A stretch of 64,000 nt of DNA from DASYML01 sp036399835 (GTDB lineage: Bacteria; Acidobacteriota; Blastocatellia; Pyrinomonadales; Pyrinomonadaceae), in assembly GCA_036399835.1 (NCBI GenBank), contig DASWMI010000080.1:24593-88592 (forward strand), written 5' to 3'. A program made the translations under genes and the position numbers. The stretch's first letter is position 1. Each line of letters begins with the position of its first letter. Of this stretch, positions 33,137 through 41,174 are shown piece by piece. The notes beneath the pieces were generated by a model. The model was not told where the DNA came from. It was given only the letters and a program-made list of their open reading frames with translations, and searched no databases.

Positions 33137-33189
33137 GATTTTTTTTCGTGGCCGCAAGTCGCCTTAACTCACCACGTTTCTCTCAGGTG

Positions 33190-33218
33190 CTTATACGCCC
33201 CGCCAGCCTGCCTGTCAA
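33190..33218 (-). promoter_or_regulatory. predicted sigma-70 promoter of the methionine gene
   Basis: TTGACA (33218-33213) and TATAAG (33195-33190) are separated by 17 bases on the minus strand. Transcription would begin near 33183, giving a leader of about 225 bases that carries the aptamer-like fold and terminator. Confidence 0.75.
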
Positions 33219-33313
33219 GAGCCTTCGATGCGAAGCTGCTGGCCTGAAAGGCATTTACGCCCGCTTTCCAGTAGACCTGGCGCTCGTCCTTCGGGCCTCG
33301 ACCCGCGCCTGGC

Positions 33314-34612
33314 TTAGCCTGTGACGATACTGTCCTCCGGCGTTTTAGTGACCGTTTTCATATACTCATAAAGCTGGCTGAACTCAACTTGCGTGGCCGC
33401 CGCGACGATCTCTGCAGCTTTCTTTAAATTGAAGTCCTGCCGGAGCGTAATCTTGATAAACTCCTCGACCGTCTGATTCCAATTTTCAAAGGGCTTGCGA
33501 ATATCCTTATACTCGCGCATCTTCGAGGCTGACATTTTTGAATCATCGGAAGCCACGATGGTGCCATCTTCCATAATCACTCCTGACCCTGTGAGGCCCG
33601 CGACATGCGCCGTGATGGCGCGGTTGCTTTGGGTGGCTATCTCCCTGACCAGCTCTGTCACGTAGGTCGTTCCCCGGCTCGGTTTCACGACGCCGCTCTT
33701 ACAGGAGACGACCATGATCTTTGTTCCGTTTTTCAAACCTCGTTTGAGCAAGATGTCGGCCAGGGCGCCAGGGCCGCTATTGCCTACCTTGTCTCTATTC
33801 CCGTGCGCCAGCAGATAAAGCACTTCTCCCGAATCCACATTCATATTCGCAAGGTCGGCGCTCTTTAAATCTCCAATCGAATCACCCGGTACTTTTTTGA
33901 GCAATGCGTTGAGGCCAACTATCTGCCCGGCATCCGGAGTCGGCGTATCCACAAAGCAGATTTGTCTCTGAATAACGCTTTGGGGACGGCGTGACATAAA
34001 CGGGGAGGGCGAGCCTGAAGAGCGTAGCCTCGCCTGTAAGACCTGTTGAGACGCGTGATGCGCGGGGACTGTTTTCTGACCAACAGCCGATTGCCTCTGA
34101 AGCGTTGCGGTCTGCCGCGCGGCTTGCGGCTTCAAGGTCTGTCCGGTCGTCATCTTCGCTTGCAGGACTTTCGGAGTCGGCTGCGGGCGATAGACAGTCG
34201 GCTTTAACGGTCCACTAAACTTCGTCGCGGCGCGTTTTAATCCCGTTCCGCTGTTGACTGTTTTCTGCTGCAAGGATTTGGACGCCGGCTGAAAACCATG
34301 TACGGGCTGAGCCGTAGGTTGTCTGACCGGCTGCAAAGCCCCGGCAATCTTCGGTTGCGGCCTTGTTTGCGCGAGAGGTCCATGACCGGCCTTTGCCATG
34401 ACCGCCGGACTCATCGCCGTTTTTCTTTGCAGGACTATGGGAATCGGGTGCGGGCGATAGACAGCCGGAGAGGCTGTACGCCTTGGCGCGGGCTGAAGGA
34501 GCGCGGGTTTCAACTGAGCGACGACCGGTTTCTGCACCTTTTGTGCAGTCGGCTGTGTGACTCGCTGTGAGGCAGGGCGGCCACTCAACTGTGGTTTCTT
34601 CGGCGTGCTCAT
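33314..34612 (-). CDS. putative caspase-like cysteine protease with disordered VLQ/VIQR leader (candidate exported effector)
   Basis: The 432-residue protein has a disordered Pro/Gln/Lys/Arg/Ala-rich N-terminal half (1-210) with recurring motifs. VYRPHPIPIVLQRK (51-64) and VYRPQPTPKVLQAK (140-153) are two copies of a 14-residue unit; VLQARL (191-196) and VIQRQI (213-218) follow. The C-terminal half is a compact alpha/beta domain with VLYLLAHG (His270-Gly271) and IMVVSCKSG (Cys304), each after a hydrophobic strand. This spacing fits caspase-like (clan CD, C80/CHAT-like) proteases. There is no signal peptide. The VLQ/VIQR motif style is seen in my memory of effectors of contractile injection systems, but no such system lies in the window. 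The fold and the effector role are inference. Confidence 0.8.
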   Translation of the reverse strand: MSTPKKPQLSGRPASQRVTQPTAQKVQKPVVAQLKPALLQPAPRRTASPAVYRPHPIPIVLQRKTAMSPAVMAKAGHGPLAQTRPQPKIAGALQPVRQPTAQPVHGFQPASKSLQQKTVNSGTGLKRAATKFSGPLKPTVYRPQPTPKVLQAKMTTGQTLKPQAARQTATLQRQSAVGQKTVPAHHASQQVLQARLRSSGSPSPFMSRRPQSVIQRQICFVDTPTPDAGQIVGLNALLKKVPGDSIGDLKSADLANMNVDSGEVLYLLAHGNRDKVGNSGPGALADILLKRGLKNGTKIMVVSCKSGVVKPSRGTTYVTELVREIATQSNRAITAHVAGLTGSGVIMEDGTIVASDDSKMSASKMREYKDIRKPFENWNQTVEEFIKITLRQDFNLKKAAEIVAAATQVEFSQLYEYMKTVTKTPEDSIVTG

Positions 34613-34921
34613 CTTATCTCTTGCCTTTCGCTATGAGGTGCAGCTTTCTCAGCTTCGTGTGCGCCATTAAGGACGGGAGACCGGAAGGGCCAAGCTGAGG
34701 CTCAACAGAAGGCCCGCCCGCGTCTCTGACAGAGGCTTGAAAACTGTATGCCTTTTGAGGCGGACGGTCAAGCAGTTTGCCTCTGGCTGCTTCATCACGG
34801 TCGCGCGCGCGGTTTCAAGGACGATTCACAAACCCTCTCTCCTTTTTGCTCCTCTTCTTCCAATTCATCGGATAGCTTCGGCCTCGAACGCGCTGTCGTC
34901 AGGATTAGCGGAGCGACCCTC
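34613..34921. other. 309-base intergenic region upstream of the putative effector
   Basis: The region separates mutM from the effector-like gene, both minus strand. It contains one good promoter (34743-34771). Downstream of that promoter, the transcript has a partial stem GAGCCTCAGCTTGGCCC with AGCTGAG nearby. Short ORFs at 34737-34952 and 34748-35134 (+) are shadows running into mutM. I see no further gene. Confidence 0.5.
34743..34771 (-). promoter_or_regulatory. predicted promoter of the effector-like gene
   Basis: On the minus strand TTGACC (34771-34766) and TACAGT (34748-34743) are 17 bases apart. The start codon is at 34612, so the leader would be about 125 bases. The gene thus appears to be transcribed alone. 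Confidence 0.6.
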
Positions 34922-35755
34922 TTATCTTCTCTGGCAGCGCGGGCAGAAATAGGTCGAGCGCCCGGCGTGCGTGATGCGGCGTATCGTGGCGCGGCAATCC
35001 GGGCAGGGCTGGCCTTCGCGGTCGTAGACGCGCCAGTGGCTTTCAAAAGCCCCGCCGTAATAACTGGCCTCGATATTTTGCAGGTCAACGTTGAGCGTCG
35101 AGCCGTGAGCGATGGACTCGGCGAGAATATCTAGGATGGCGCGGTGAAGTCTGCGAACGCGCCGTCGAGAGAATTCGGCTGAGGGTATGAAGGGGTTGGC
35201 GCGTGCGATGAACATGGCTTCGGCGGCGTAGATGTTGCCTAGTCCTGTCACTTTCGTCTGGTCCAGCAGCGTCTCCTTGAGCGTGCGGCGCGAGCGCGAG
35301 AGCACATCGCGCAGATAGTCGGGCGTAAACTCTTCGGAGAATGGCTCAGGCGCGAGCGAGCGGAGTTCTTTTGTCTGGTCCAGCGTGGCTCTGGGCACGA
35401 TTTTCATCATCCCGAAATGGCGCTGGTCCGTGAAAACCAGTCGGCGCTCATCTGCCAGATAAAAGATGGCGTGCGTGTGTTTGGGCAGCGGAGCGTCTGT
35501 AGGCAGGTAGAGGAATCTTCCGGTCATGCGCAGGTGTGTGATGAGGGCGTGCGCGTTGTCCAGTTCGACGATGATGTGCTTGCCGCGTCGTCTGACAACC
35601 TCTACGCGAGCATGTCGCAGCCGCGTGGCAAACTCCTTCGGCGTCGAATCGGGCGCGAGACGGGGACGCAAAAGCTCTGCGGCGACAATCAGGTTATTCT
35701 CAATCAGCTTGGAGAGGGCGCGAGCGACAAGCTCGACTTCGGGTAGCTCAGGCAT
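34922..35755 (-). CDS. mutM: formamidopyrimidine-DNA glycosylase MutM (Fpg)
   Basis: Fpg removes oxidised purines such as 8-oxoguanine and then nicks the abasic site. The 277-residue protein starts MPELPEVE, giving the catalytic Pro2 and Glu3 after Met removal, and has Lys59 in RRRGKHIIVEL. The H2TH region carries KVTGLGNIYAAEAMF, and a C-terminal zinc finger has CPDC near 251 and CPRC near the end. Length and motifs are complete. No partner genes are adjacent. Confidence 0.96.
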   Translation of the reverse strand: MPELPEVELVARALSKLIENNLIVAAELLRPRLAPDSTPKEFATRLRHARVEVVRRRGKHIIVELDNAHALITHLRMTGRFLYLPTDAPLPKHTHAIFYLADERRLVFTDQRHFGMMKIVPRATLDQTKELRSLAPEPFSEEFTPDYLRDVLSRSRRTLKETLLDQTKVTGLGNIYAAEAMFIARANPFIPSAEFSRRRVRRLHRAILDILAESIAHGSTLNVDLQNIEASYYGGAFESHWRVYDREGQPCPDCRATIRRITHAGRSTYFCPRCQRR

Positions 35756-35875
35756 AAGGGAAGGGCTTCGGGAGTCTTCGGGCAGATGTCAAAGGGCGAC
35801 GCGAACTGCTCTTCAAAGACTCCCGCGCCGGTCATCTTGAGGTCGCAGGGGCGACCTCCGGTGCTGAAGAGTTTC

Positions 35876-36034
35876 TCAGATCATCTTGAGCAGGACCAGG
35901 ATAATGATAATCAGGAGAATCAAACCCAGTCCGCCGCTTGGTCCATAACCCCACCCGCGGCTGTAGGGCCATGCCGGAGCAGCGCCAATCAGCAGCAGGA
36001 TCAGAATAATAATCAGAATAGTTCCGATTCCCAT
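35876..36034 (-). CDS. DUF3309-like membrane miniprotein
   Basis: This 52-residue ORF was found by reading the minus strand. It begins MGIGTILIIILILLLIGAAP and continues with PYSRGWGYGPSGG, then a second hydrophobic stretch ending in Lys-Met-Ile. Two short membrane helices around a conserved-looking aromatic/Gly loop match the DUF3309 small membrane proteins. An AGAGGAGG ribosome binding site lies about 7 bases before the ATG at 36034. It is followed by mutM 120 bases later. The function of DUF3309 is unknown. Confidence 0.85.
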   Translation of the reverse strand: MGIGTILIIILILLLIGAAPAWPYSRGWGYGPSGGLGLILLIIIILVLLKMI

Positions 36035-36171
36035 ACGCTAACCTCCTCTTTGAGTCGGCTTGAAAGCACGCTGTCGAGCGCGCTTCTTAATTTTCAAACA
36101 GGGAAATAAGCTTGCCGAGTCGCCTGATTATTAATGCCTGAAGGGCCGATCGGTCAATAGCAAATGATCAA

Positions 36172-37647
36172 TCAGAGATGGCGTGCGAGCTGTTCGCCTT
36201 CGCTCAAAAGCGCCGAGACTTTTTCGCGCGAGGTGGCTTCTGAGTAGATGCGGAGCACGGGTTCGGTCCCCGACTGTCTAAAGAGCAGCCATGATTCATC
36301 GGCGAAAAGCAGCTTCGTGCCGTCCATTGTCTCGACCTGGCCGACCGGAAAGCCTGCGACTTTGAGCGGCGGCAGCGAGGCCAGAGCCGCGACGAAATCC
36401 TGCCCGCGCCCGACTTCCATCTGAAGATCGCGGCGGTCGAAATAGAACTCGCCAAACTCTCTGTGCATCTCTCGGACCAGCTCGGAAGGCGCTTTCCCCG
36501 CGCTGGCGATGGCTTCGAGCAGGAGCAGGGAATTGAGCACGCCGTCGCGTTCGGGAAGATGCCCACGCACGCCTATCCCGCCGGATTCTTCCGCGCCGAT
36601 AAGTATGTTCTCTTTGAGCATGAGGTCCGCGATGTACTTAAAGCCGATGGGCGTTTCGTGAAGCTTGAGGTTGTGTGCGGCGGCGATACGCTTGGTCAGG
36701 ACAGACTGCGAGAAGGTGCGGACGACTCCGCCCGTCATCCCGCGCCGTCGCGCCAAGTGCAAGAGCAAGAGCGGCACGACCTCGTGCATCGTCATCGTTT
36801 GTCCTCGCTCGTTGACTGCGCCGAGGCGGTCAGCGTCGCCATCTGTCGCAAGACCCACGATAGCTTTTGTCTCGGCGACGCGTTTTTTCAGGAGGCCCAG
36901 GTTGCGGTCAATCGGCTCCGGGTGAACTCCGCCAAACAGCGTGTCGCGCTCGGCGCGAATCGTCTCGGCTTTAATCTCGTAGCCCTCAAGGAAACTCTCT
37001 ACCCAGCGCCCGCCGGAGCCATGCATGGGGTCAATGACGACGCGCAAGGGAAGGCTGCGTATGTGGTCCAGATCAACATAAGAGGCGACCTGTTGGCGAT
37101 AGCTCCCGACGGCATCGAGCAGGAGTTCGCGCCCGCCCTCTTCAATCACATCTGCTCTACTGACGGGCTGAGTATCAACCAGAGATTCGACGCGCGCGGT
37201 CATCTCGGGCGAGGCAGAGCCTCCCCAGGGCGCTTTGATCTTGAAGCCGTTAAAGTGTGCCGGATTGTGCGAGGCTGTGATGACGACGCCGCCGACAGCC
37301 GCTTGCTCGCGCACGGCCCAGGAGATTAAGGGAGTCGGCATCGCTTCATCAAAGAGGGCCACTTTGAAACCGTTACCCGCGAGGACTTGAGCCGCGCAAA
37401 GAGCAAACTGCTCGGAGAGAAATCTGCGGTCGTAGCCGACGATGACGAGGGGCTTTGATGATTGCTCGGAAGAAGATTGTTTCCCGGCAGTTGAGATGCC
37501 AGCATAATCGGGTCGTTCTTGATGAAGATAAGCGGCATAGCCCTGCGCGACGCGTTCGAGGTTGGCGAACGTAAAGCCTTCCGCGATGACCGCGCGCCAG
37601 CCATCCGTGCCGAACTTAATCTCGGTCCTCAAGGCTTCGAGGCTCAA
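36172..37647 (-). CDS. phosphoglucomutase / phosphomannomutase family protein
   Basis: Enzymes of this alpha-D-phosphohexomutase family interconvert hexose 1- and 6-phosphates through a phosphoserine. The 491-residue protein begins IKFGTDGWRAVIAEGF (about 10-25), has the phosphoserine loop VITASHNPAHFNG (Ser about 123), the metal loop ATDGDADRLG (about 268-277) and the sugar loop GAEESGGIG. Its start overlaps the end of the nucleotidyltransferase gene by 4 bases, so the pair is translationally coupled. Together they would make a nucleotide sugar for surface polysaccharides. Mannose versus glucose specificity is not decided by the sequence. Confidence 0.93.
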   Translation of the reverse strand: MSLEALRTEIKFGTDGWRAVIAEGFTFANLERVAQGYAAYLHQERPDYAGISTAGKQSSSEQSSKPLVIVGYDRRFLSEQFALCAAQVLAGNGFKVALFDEAMPTPLISWAVREQAAVGGVVITASHNPAHFNGFKIKAPWGGSASPEMTARVESLVDTQPVSRADVIEEGGRELLLDAVGSYRQQVASYVDLDHIRSLPLRVVIDPMHGSGGRWVESFLEGYEIKAETIRAERDTLFGGVHPEPIDRNLGLLKKRVAETKAIVGLATDGDADRLGAVNERGQTMTMHEVVPLLLLHLARRRGMTGGVVRTFSQSVLTKRIAAAHNLKLHETPIGFKYIADLMLKENILIGAEESGGIGVRGHLPERDGVLNSLLLLEAIASAGKAPSELVREMHREFGEFYFDRRDLQMEVGRGQDFVAALASLPPLKVAGFPVGQVETMDGTKLLFADESWLLFRQSGTEPVLRIYSEATSREKVSALLSEGEQLARHL

Positions 37648-38693
37648 GACGACAGCCCTCCGGTCTGTGTGTAATCTGTCAGCGAGGTCTTATCGCCGAG
37701 CACAGTGCCTGCGCCAAGCTGCGCGGAGCGGCCTATGTGGCAGCCGCGCCCGGCAATCGAGTTGAGCACCTGCGCGCCCGTGCTGATGCGCGTATGCGGC
37801 CAGATGACGGAGTTTTCGACGCGCGCCTTCTCTTCTATAAAGCAGCCCTCGCCGAGGACCGAGTTGATAATCTGCGCGCCGGGCTTGATGACGCAATCGT
37901 TAGCGATGATGGACAGCTCATCAAGCTCTGCTGTCGTCGCCGAATCGAAATTGCCGCGACGCTCCTTAATCTTGATGCGCCCGACGCGGCCCGCGAGGAG
38001 GTCTTCGTGAGCTTGCAGGTAACGTTGCGGAGTGCCTATGTCGAGCCAGTAGGTGCGTTGCGGGATATGCGCGTAGAAGGGTTCGCCGCGTTCGAGCAGG
38101 GCAGGAAATAGACCGTACTCGAAGGAATGGTTTTCGCCCGCGGGAATCAGGTCGAGCATGCCAGGCTCTAAGACATAAGTTCCGGCATTGATCGTGTTGA
38201 CGGTAATCTCGTCGGCCTTGGGCTTTTCCAGAAAGCGACGGACGCGCCCGTCCTCTTCCGTTTCGACCAGCCCGTAAGCGGTCGGATTATCAACCGGCGT
38301 CAAGACGATGGTCGCCAGCGCCTTTCTTTCTTCGTGCTCGCGTAGGACGGCCTTGAGGTCAAGGTCCGTCAGGATGTCGCCGTTAAAGACGACCGTCGGC
38401 TCGCGCAGCATCTCTTCGGCGAACTTGTAAGCGCCCGCCGTGCCCATCGGCTGCGGCTCGACCGTGTACTTGATGCGCACGCCGAACTCCGAGCCGTCGC
38501 CGAGCTGCTGTTCTATCTTGTGCGGCTGGTAGGAGAGCGAGAGCGTGATGTCCGTAATCCCCGCGCGTTTGAGCGTGTCAATCTGGTAAAGCAGAAAGGG
38601 GCGATTACAGATCGGGACGATTGGCTTGGGCGTATAGACGGTCAGCGGGCGCAGCCTTGTGCCCTTCCCGCCCGCGAGTATCAGAGCTTGCAT
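37644..38693 (-). CDS. sugar-phosphate nucleotidyltransferase (mannose-1-phosphate guanylyltransferase-like)
   Basis: The 349-residue protein has an N-terminal nucleotidyltransferase domain (about 1-235), with LILAGGKGTRLRPLT (about 4-18), TPKPIVPICNRP and EPQPMGTAGA. A C-terminal left-handed beta-helix follows (about 250-349), with hexapeptide repeats such as VIWPHTRISTGAQVLNS. It would activate a sugar 1-phosphate with NTP. The architecture fits GDP-mannose or glucose-1-phosphate thymidylyl/uridylyl enzymes; the choice is uncertain. It overlaps the mutase gene by 4 bases. Confidence 0.9.
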   Translation of the reverse strand: MQALILAGGKGTRLRPLTVYTPKPIVPICNRPFLLYQIDTLKRAGITDITLSLSYQPHKIEQQLGDGSEFGVRIKYTVEPQPMGTAGAYKFAEEMLREPTVVFNGDILTDLDLKAVLREHEERKALATIVLTPVDNPTAYGLVETEEDGRVRRFLEKPKADEITVNTINAGTYVLEPGMLDLIPAGENHSFEYGLFPALLERGEPFYAHIPQRTYWLDIGTPQRYLQAHEDLLAGRVGRIKIKERRGNFDSATTAELDELSIIANDCVIKPGAQIINSVLGEGCFIEEKARVENSVIWPHTRISTGAQVLNSIAGRGCHIGRSAQLGAGTVLGDKTSLTDYTQTGGLSS

Positions 38694-38792
38694 ATTTGAT
38701 GATCGTCAAGAGAGTCGGAATCGAATAACACGTGAGTCTAACAGAGGCACACGCGCCTTATCAATTCACCCTTTCTGATTCCAGTGCCCTGC

Positions 38793-38821
38793 TTGACACC
38801 CCTATGCTCGAATAGTAAAAG
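38793..38821 (+). promoter_or_regulatory. possible promoter of the thiolase gene
   Basis: TTGACA (38793-38798) and TAAAAG (38816-38821) are separated by 17 bases on the plus strand. The -35 is perfect and the -10 is weak. The start codon is at 38931, so the leader would contain the 38837-38900 hairpin. Confidence 0.5.
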
Positions 38822-38836
38822 TTAATGGAATCGTTA

Positions 38837-38900
38837 ATGCTTCAACGCGTCAATCGCAAATGGTCGCAGAAAGGTTTTATACATTGATGCGTTGAAGCAT
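38837..38900. repeat. 18-base inverted repeat in the thiolase leader
   Basis: The arms ATGCTTCAACGCGTCAAT (38837-38854) and ATTGATGCGTTGAAGCAT (38883-38900) pair with one G-T wobble and enclose a 28-base AT-rich loop. The second arm ends 30 bases before the start codon at 38931. It resembles the other intergenic hairpins in size but its words do not match any of the families named elsewhere. Confidence 0.7.
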
Positions 38901-38930
38901 CTACGGTTCGAGTAAAAGGGAGGAGCAGTT

Positions 38931-40118
38931 ATGCCTGAGACAAGGGAAGCCGTCATCATTAGCGCCGCGCGCACGCCGACGGGTAAGTTCATGGGGATGC
39001 TCAAGGGGTTTGCGGCAACGGAGCTGGGCGCGATGGTGGTGCGCGAGAGCGTGAGGCGCGCGGGCGTCAGTCCTGAAGATGTTGACGAGGTGATTATGGG
39101 CTGCGTCGTACAGGCGGGCCTCGGCCAGAATCCTGCGCGGCAGGCGGCGCTCAAGGGCGGCATTCCCTTCGGCGTTTCAGCCGTCACGATTAACAAGGTC
39201 TGCGGTTCCGGTCTCAAATCCGTGATGATGGCTGCGCAGGGCATACAGCTCGGTGATTCCGAGATAGTCGTTGCGGGCGGGATGGAGTCGATGAGCAATG
39301 CGCCATACCTGCTGCCGAAAGCGCGCGAAGGCTACCGTATGGGCAACGGCGTGATGGTTGATGCGATGATTCACGACGGGCTGTGGTGCGCCTTTGAAAA
39401 TTATCACATGGGCAATACGGGAGAGGTCGTCGCAGAGCGTTATCACGTGACGCGCGCAGAGCAGGATGAATATGCGCTCAACTCTCATCGTAAGGCTGTG
39501 GCCGCGATGAAGGCCGGAAAGTTCAAGGAAGAGATTCTCCCCATCGAGATACCGCAGAAGAAGGGCGCGCCTCTCATCTTCGAGGCTGACGAATCCGTGC
39601 GCGAAGATACCTCGCTCGAAGCTCTGGGCAAGCTCAAGCCGGCTTTTAGAGAGGGCGGGACGGTCACGGCGGGGAATGCTCCGGGCGTCAACGACGGCGC
39701 ATCGGCGCTGGTCGTCACCTCGCTCGAACGCGCTCGCTCTCTAGGCGTAGAGCCTCTGGCGCGGATTGTCGCGCAGGCTACCTCAGGGATAGAGCCTGAG
39801 CTGGTGATGATGGCTCCGGTCGAAGCGATTCGCCGCGTCGTGCGTAAGGCCGGATGGTCGCTCAGCGAGGTGGACCTGATTGAGCTGAACGAAGCCTTCG
39901 CGGTCCAGGCCATAGCGATTATCAAAGAGCTTGAGCTTGACCCGAACAGAGTCAACGTCAACGGCGGCGCGGTCGCGCTCGGCCATGCCATAGGGCAATC
40001 CGGCTCGCGCTTGCTGACAACCATGCTGTACGAGATGAAGCGGCGCGATGTGCGTAGAGGTCTGGCGGCGCTCTGCCTGGGCGGCGGTAATGCCGTGGCG
40101 CTGGCCGTCGAGCGTTAA
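38931..40118 (+). CDS. acetyl-CoA C-acetyltransferase (thiolase)
   Basis: Thiolase condenses or cleaves acyl-CoA units. The 395-residue protein has the acyl-enzyme Cys91 in NKVCGSGLKSV, the His in GHAIGQSGSR (about 352), and the second catalytic Cys in LCLGGGNAVA (about 381). The N-terminal SAARTPTGKF is the family opening. GGGAGGAG lies about 9 bases before the ATG. 3-hydroxyacyl-CoA dehydrogenase follows two genes later, so a beta-oxidation or butyrate/PHB-type pathway is likely. Both biosynthetic and degradative roles fit. Confidence 0.95.
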   Translation: MPETREAVIISAARTPTGKFMGMLKGFAATELGAMVVRESVRRAGVSPEDVDEVIMGCVVQAGLGQNPARQAALKGGIPFGVSAVTINKVCGSGLKSVMMAAQGIQLGDSEIVVAGGMESMSNAPYLLPKAREGYRMGNGVMVDAMIHDGLWCAFENYHMGNTGEVVAERYHVTRAEQDEYALNSHRKAVAAMKAGKFKEEILPIEIPQKKGAPLIFEADESVREDTSLEALGKLKPAFREGGTVTAGNAPGVNDGASALVVTSLERARSLGVEPLARIVAQATSGIEPELVMMAPVEAIRRVVRKAGWSLSEVDLIELNEAFAVQAIAIIKELELDPNRVNVNGGAVALGHAIGQSGSRLLTTMLYEMKRRDVRRGLAALCLGGGNAVALAVER

Positions 40119-40146
40119 AGTTGTCGGCCCCCTTGCGAGGAGCTTG

Positions 40147-40572
40147 ATGCAAGCCAGAGAACACAACAGGTTGCTGGGCATACTCTTTCTCGTCTGGGGC
40201 GGGCTGCAACTGCTCGGGCTGGTCTTCTCGGCCATTATCATGCCGGTTATCTTTTCCGGTATCCCCGAGTTCGCTTCTTCGGAATTCTCAGGCATGTTCT
40301 GGGGCATCATGATCTTCGCCCTGGCTCTCTCCGCGTTGTTTGCGATTCCACCTTTTCTGGCCGGATACGGGATGCTCAAGCGCAAGTCCTGGTCCAGAAT
40401 GGCGGCGCTGGTGGCCGGGGCTATCGCACTGCTCAGCATCCCCATGGGAACGGCGCTCGGCATTTACACTTTCTGGTTTACACTGAGCGAGCCGGGAAAA
40501 CATTTTTACCTTTACGGCAGCGAGCAAACACCGCTGCCTCCGCCTCCGCCCGAAAGCTGGCGTCAAGGATAA
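40147..40572 (+). CDS. small membrane protein, paralogue of the next gene
   Basis: I do not recognise a named family. The 141-residue protein has three or four hydrophobic helices with short polar loops. It has REHNRLLGILFLVWGGLQLL at the start, FLAGYGMLKRKSW in the middle, and a Pro-rich C-terminus PLPPPPPESW. The next gene shares the same plan (EEHNKYLGIAHLVYGGIY, FVAGYGLLKRKRW), so the two arose by tandem duplication. The ATG at 40147 has GAGGAG upstream; the longer frame from 40048 is not credible. It lies between thiolase and 3-hydroxyacyl-CoA dehydrogenase in the same direction. Confidence 0.85.
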   Translation: MQAREHNRLLGILFLVWGGLQLLGLVFSAIIMPVIFSGIPEFASSEFSGMFWGIMIFALALSALFAIPPFLAGYGMLKRKSWSRMAALVAGAIALLSIPMGTALGIYTFWFTLSEPGKHFYLYGSEQTPLPPPPPESWRQG

Positions 40573-40622
40573 CTATCGGCATCGTGGCTCCTCGCGGACA
40601 CGTTTGAGCGGGTGAAAGATTA

Positions 40623-41156
40623 ATGACACCGGAAGAACACAATAAATATCTGGGCATCGCGCATCTCGTTTACGGCGGGATTTACGCGCTCATCATGCTG
40701 GCGACGACGGTCTTTATCATAGCCATCTCCAGAATGTCGGATCATGGTCGCGGCGGTCCGCCCGATGGGTTCGTCCTGTTGATGGGAATCTTCATGTTGG
40801 TCTTCTTCGCGGCGTTTACGATTCCGGCCTTCGTCGCGGGCTACGGACTCTTAAAGCGTAAGCGTTGGGCCAAGATTTGGGGCATCATTTCGGGCATCCT
40901 GGCTGCCACCAGTTTTCCCATCGGGACGGCTGTCTGTATCTACTCCGTCTGGTTTCTGCTTGGCGACAAGGGCAAGGAGTTCTACACGGAAACGGCTGCC
41001 GACTCTGAGACGCAAACTTTCTCGCGCTGGTCCAACCGACAACAGAGCACTTTGCCGGAGGGTGTGCCGGAAGACTGGCAGCGTTCCGGCTCTGCCGACA
41101 GGGAAAAGAGTTATGTCCCGCCGCCGCAGATGCCGAACTGGCGTGATGATGAATAG
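40623..41156 (+). CDS. small membrane protein, paralogue of the preceding gene
   Basis: The 177-residue protein repeats the plan of its neighbour: HNKYLGIAHLVYGG at the start, two to three more hydrophobic helices, AGYGLLKRKRWAKIWGI, then a short-chain-like PIGTAVCIYSVWFLL helix. It differs by a longer hydrophilic C-terminus (about 125-177) rich in Ser/Pro. No known domain is recognised. It ends 18 bases before the dehydrogenase gene. Co-transcription with the fatty-acid enzymes suggests a membrane role, but that is only position. Confidence 0.85.
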   Translation: MTPEEHNKYLGIAHLVYGGIYALIMLATTVFIIAISRMSDHGRGGPPDGFVLLMGIFMLVFFAAFTIPAFVAGYGLLKRKRWAKIWGIISGILAATSFPIGTAVCIYSVWFLLGDKGKEFYTETAADSETQTFSRWSNRQQSTLPEGVPEDWQRSGSADREKSYVPPPQMPNWRDDE

Positions 41157-41174
41157 CTTTGGAGTTGATTTAAA

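Larger units (their letters stand above)
32958..33313 (-). other. 356-base leader region of the methionine gene
   Basis: Reading on the minus strand from upstream, the region holds a near-consensus promoter (33190-33218) and a folded segment closed by CGCTAAACA/TGTTTAGCG (33136-33128 with 33061-33053). An intrinsic terminator (33041-33069) and a CAGTTTT-family inverted repeat (32965-33024) follow just before the start codon. A + strand ORF at 33007-33324 is a shadow of this structure. No other gene is seen. Confidence 0.7.
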
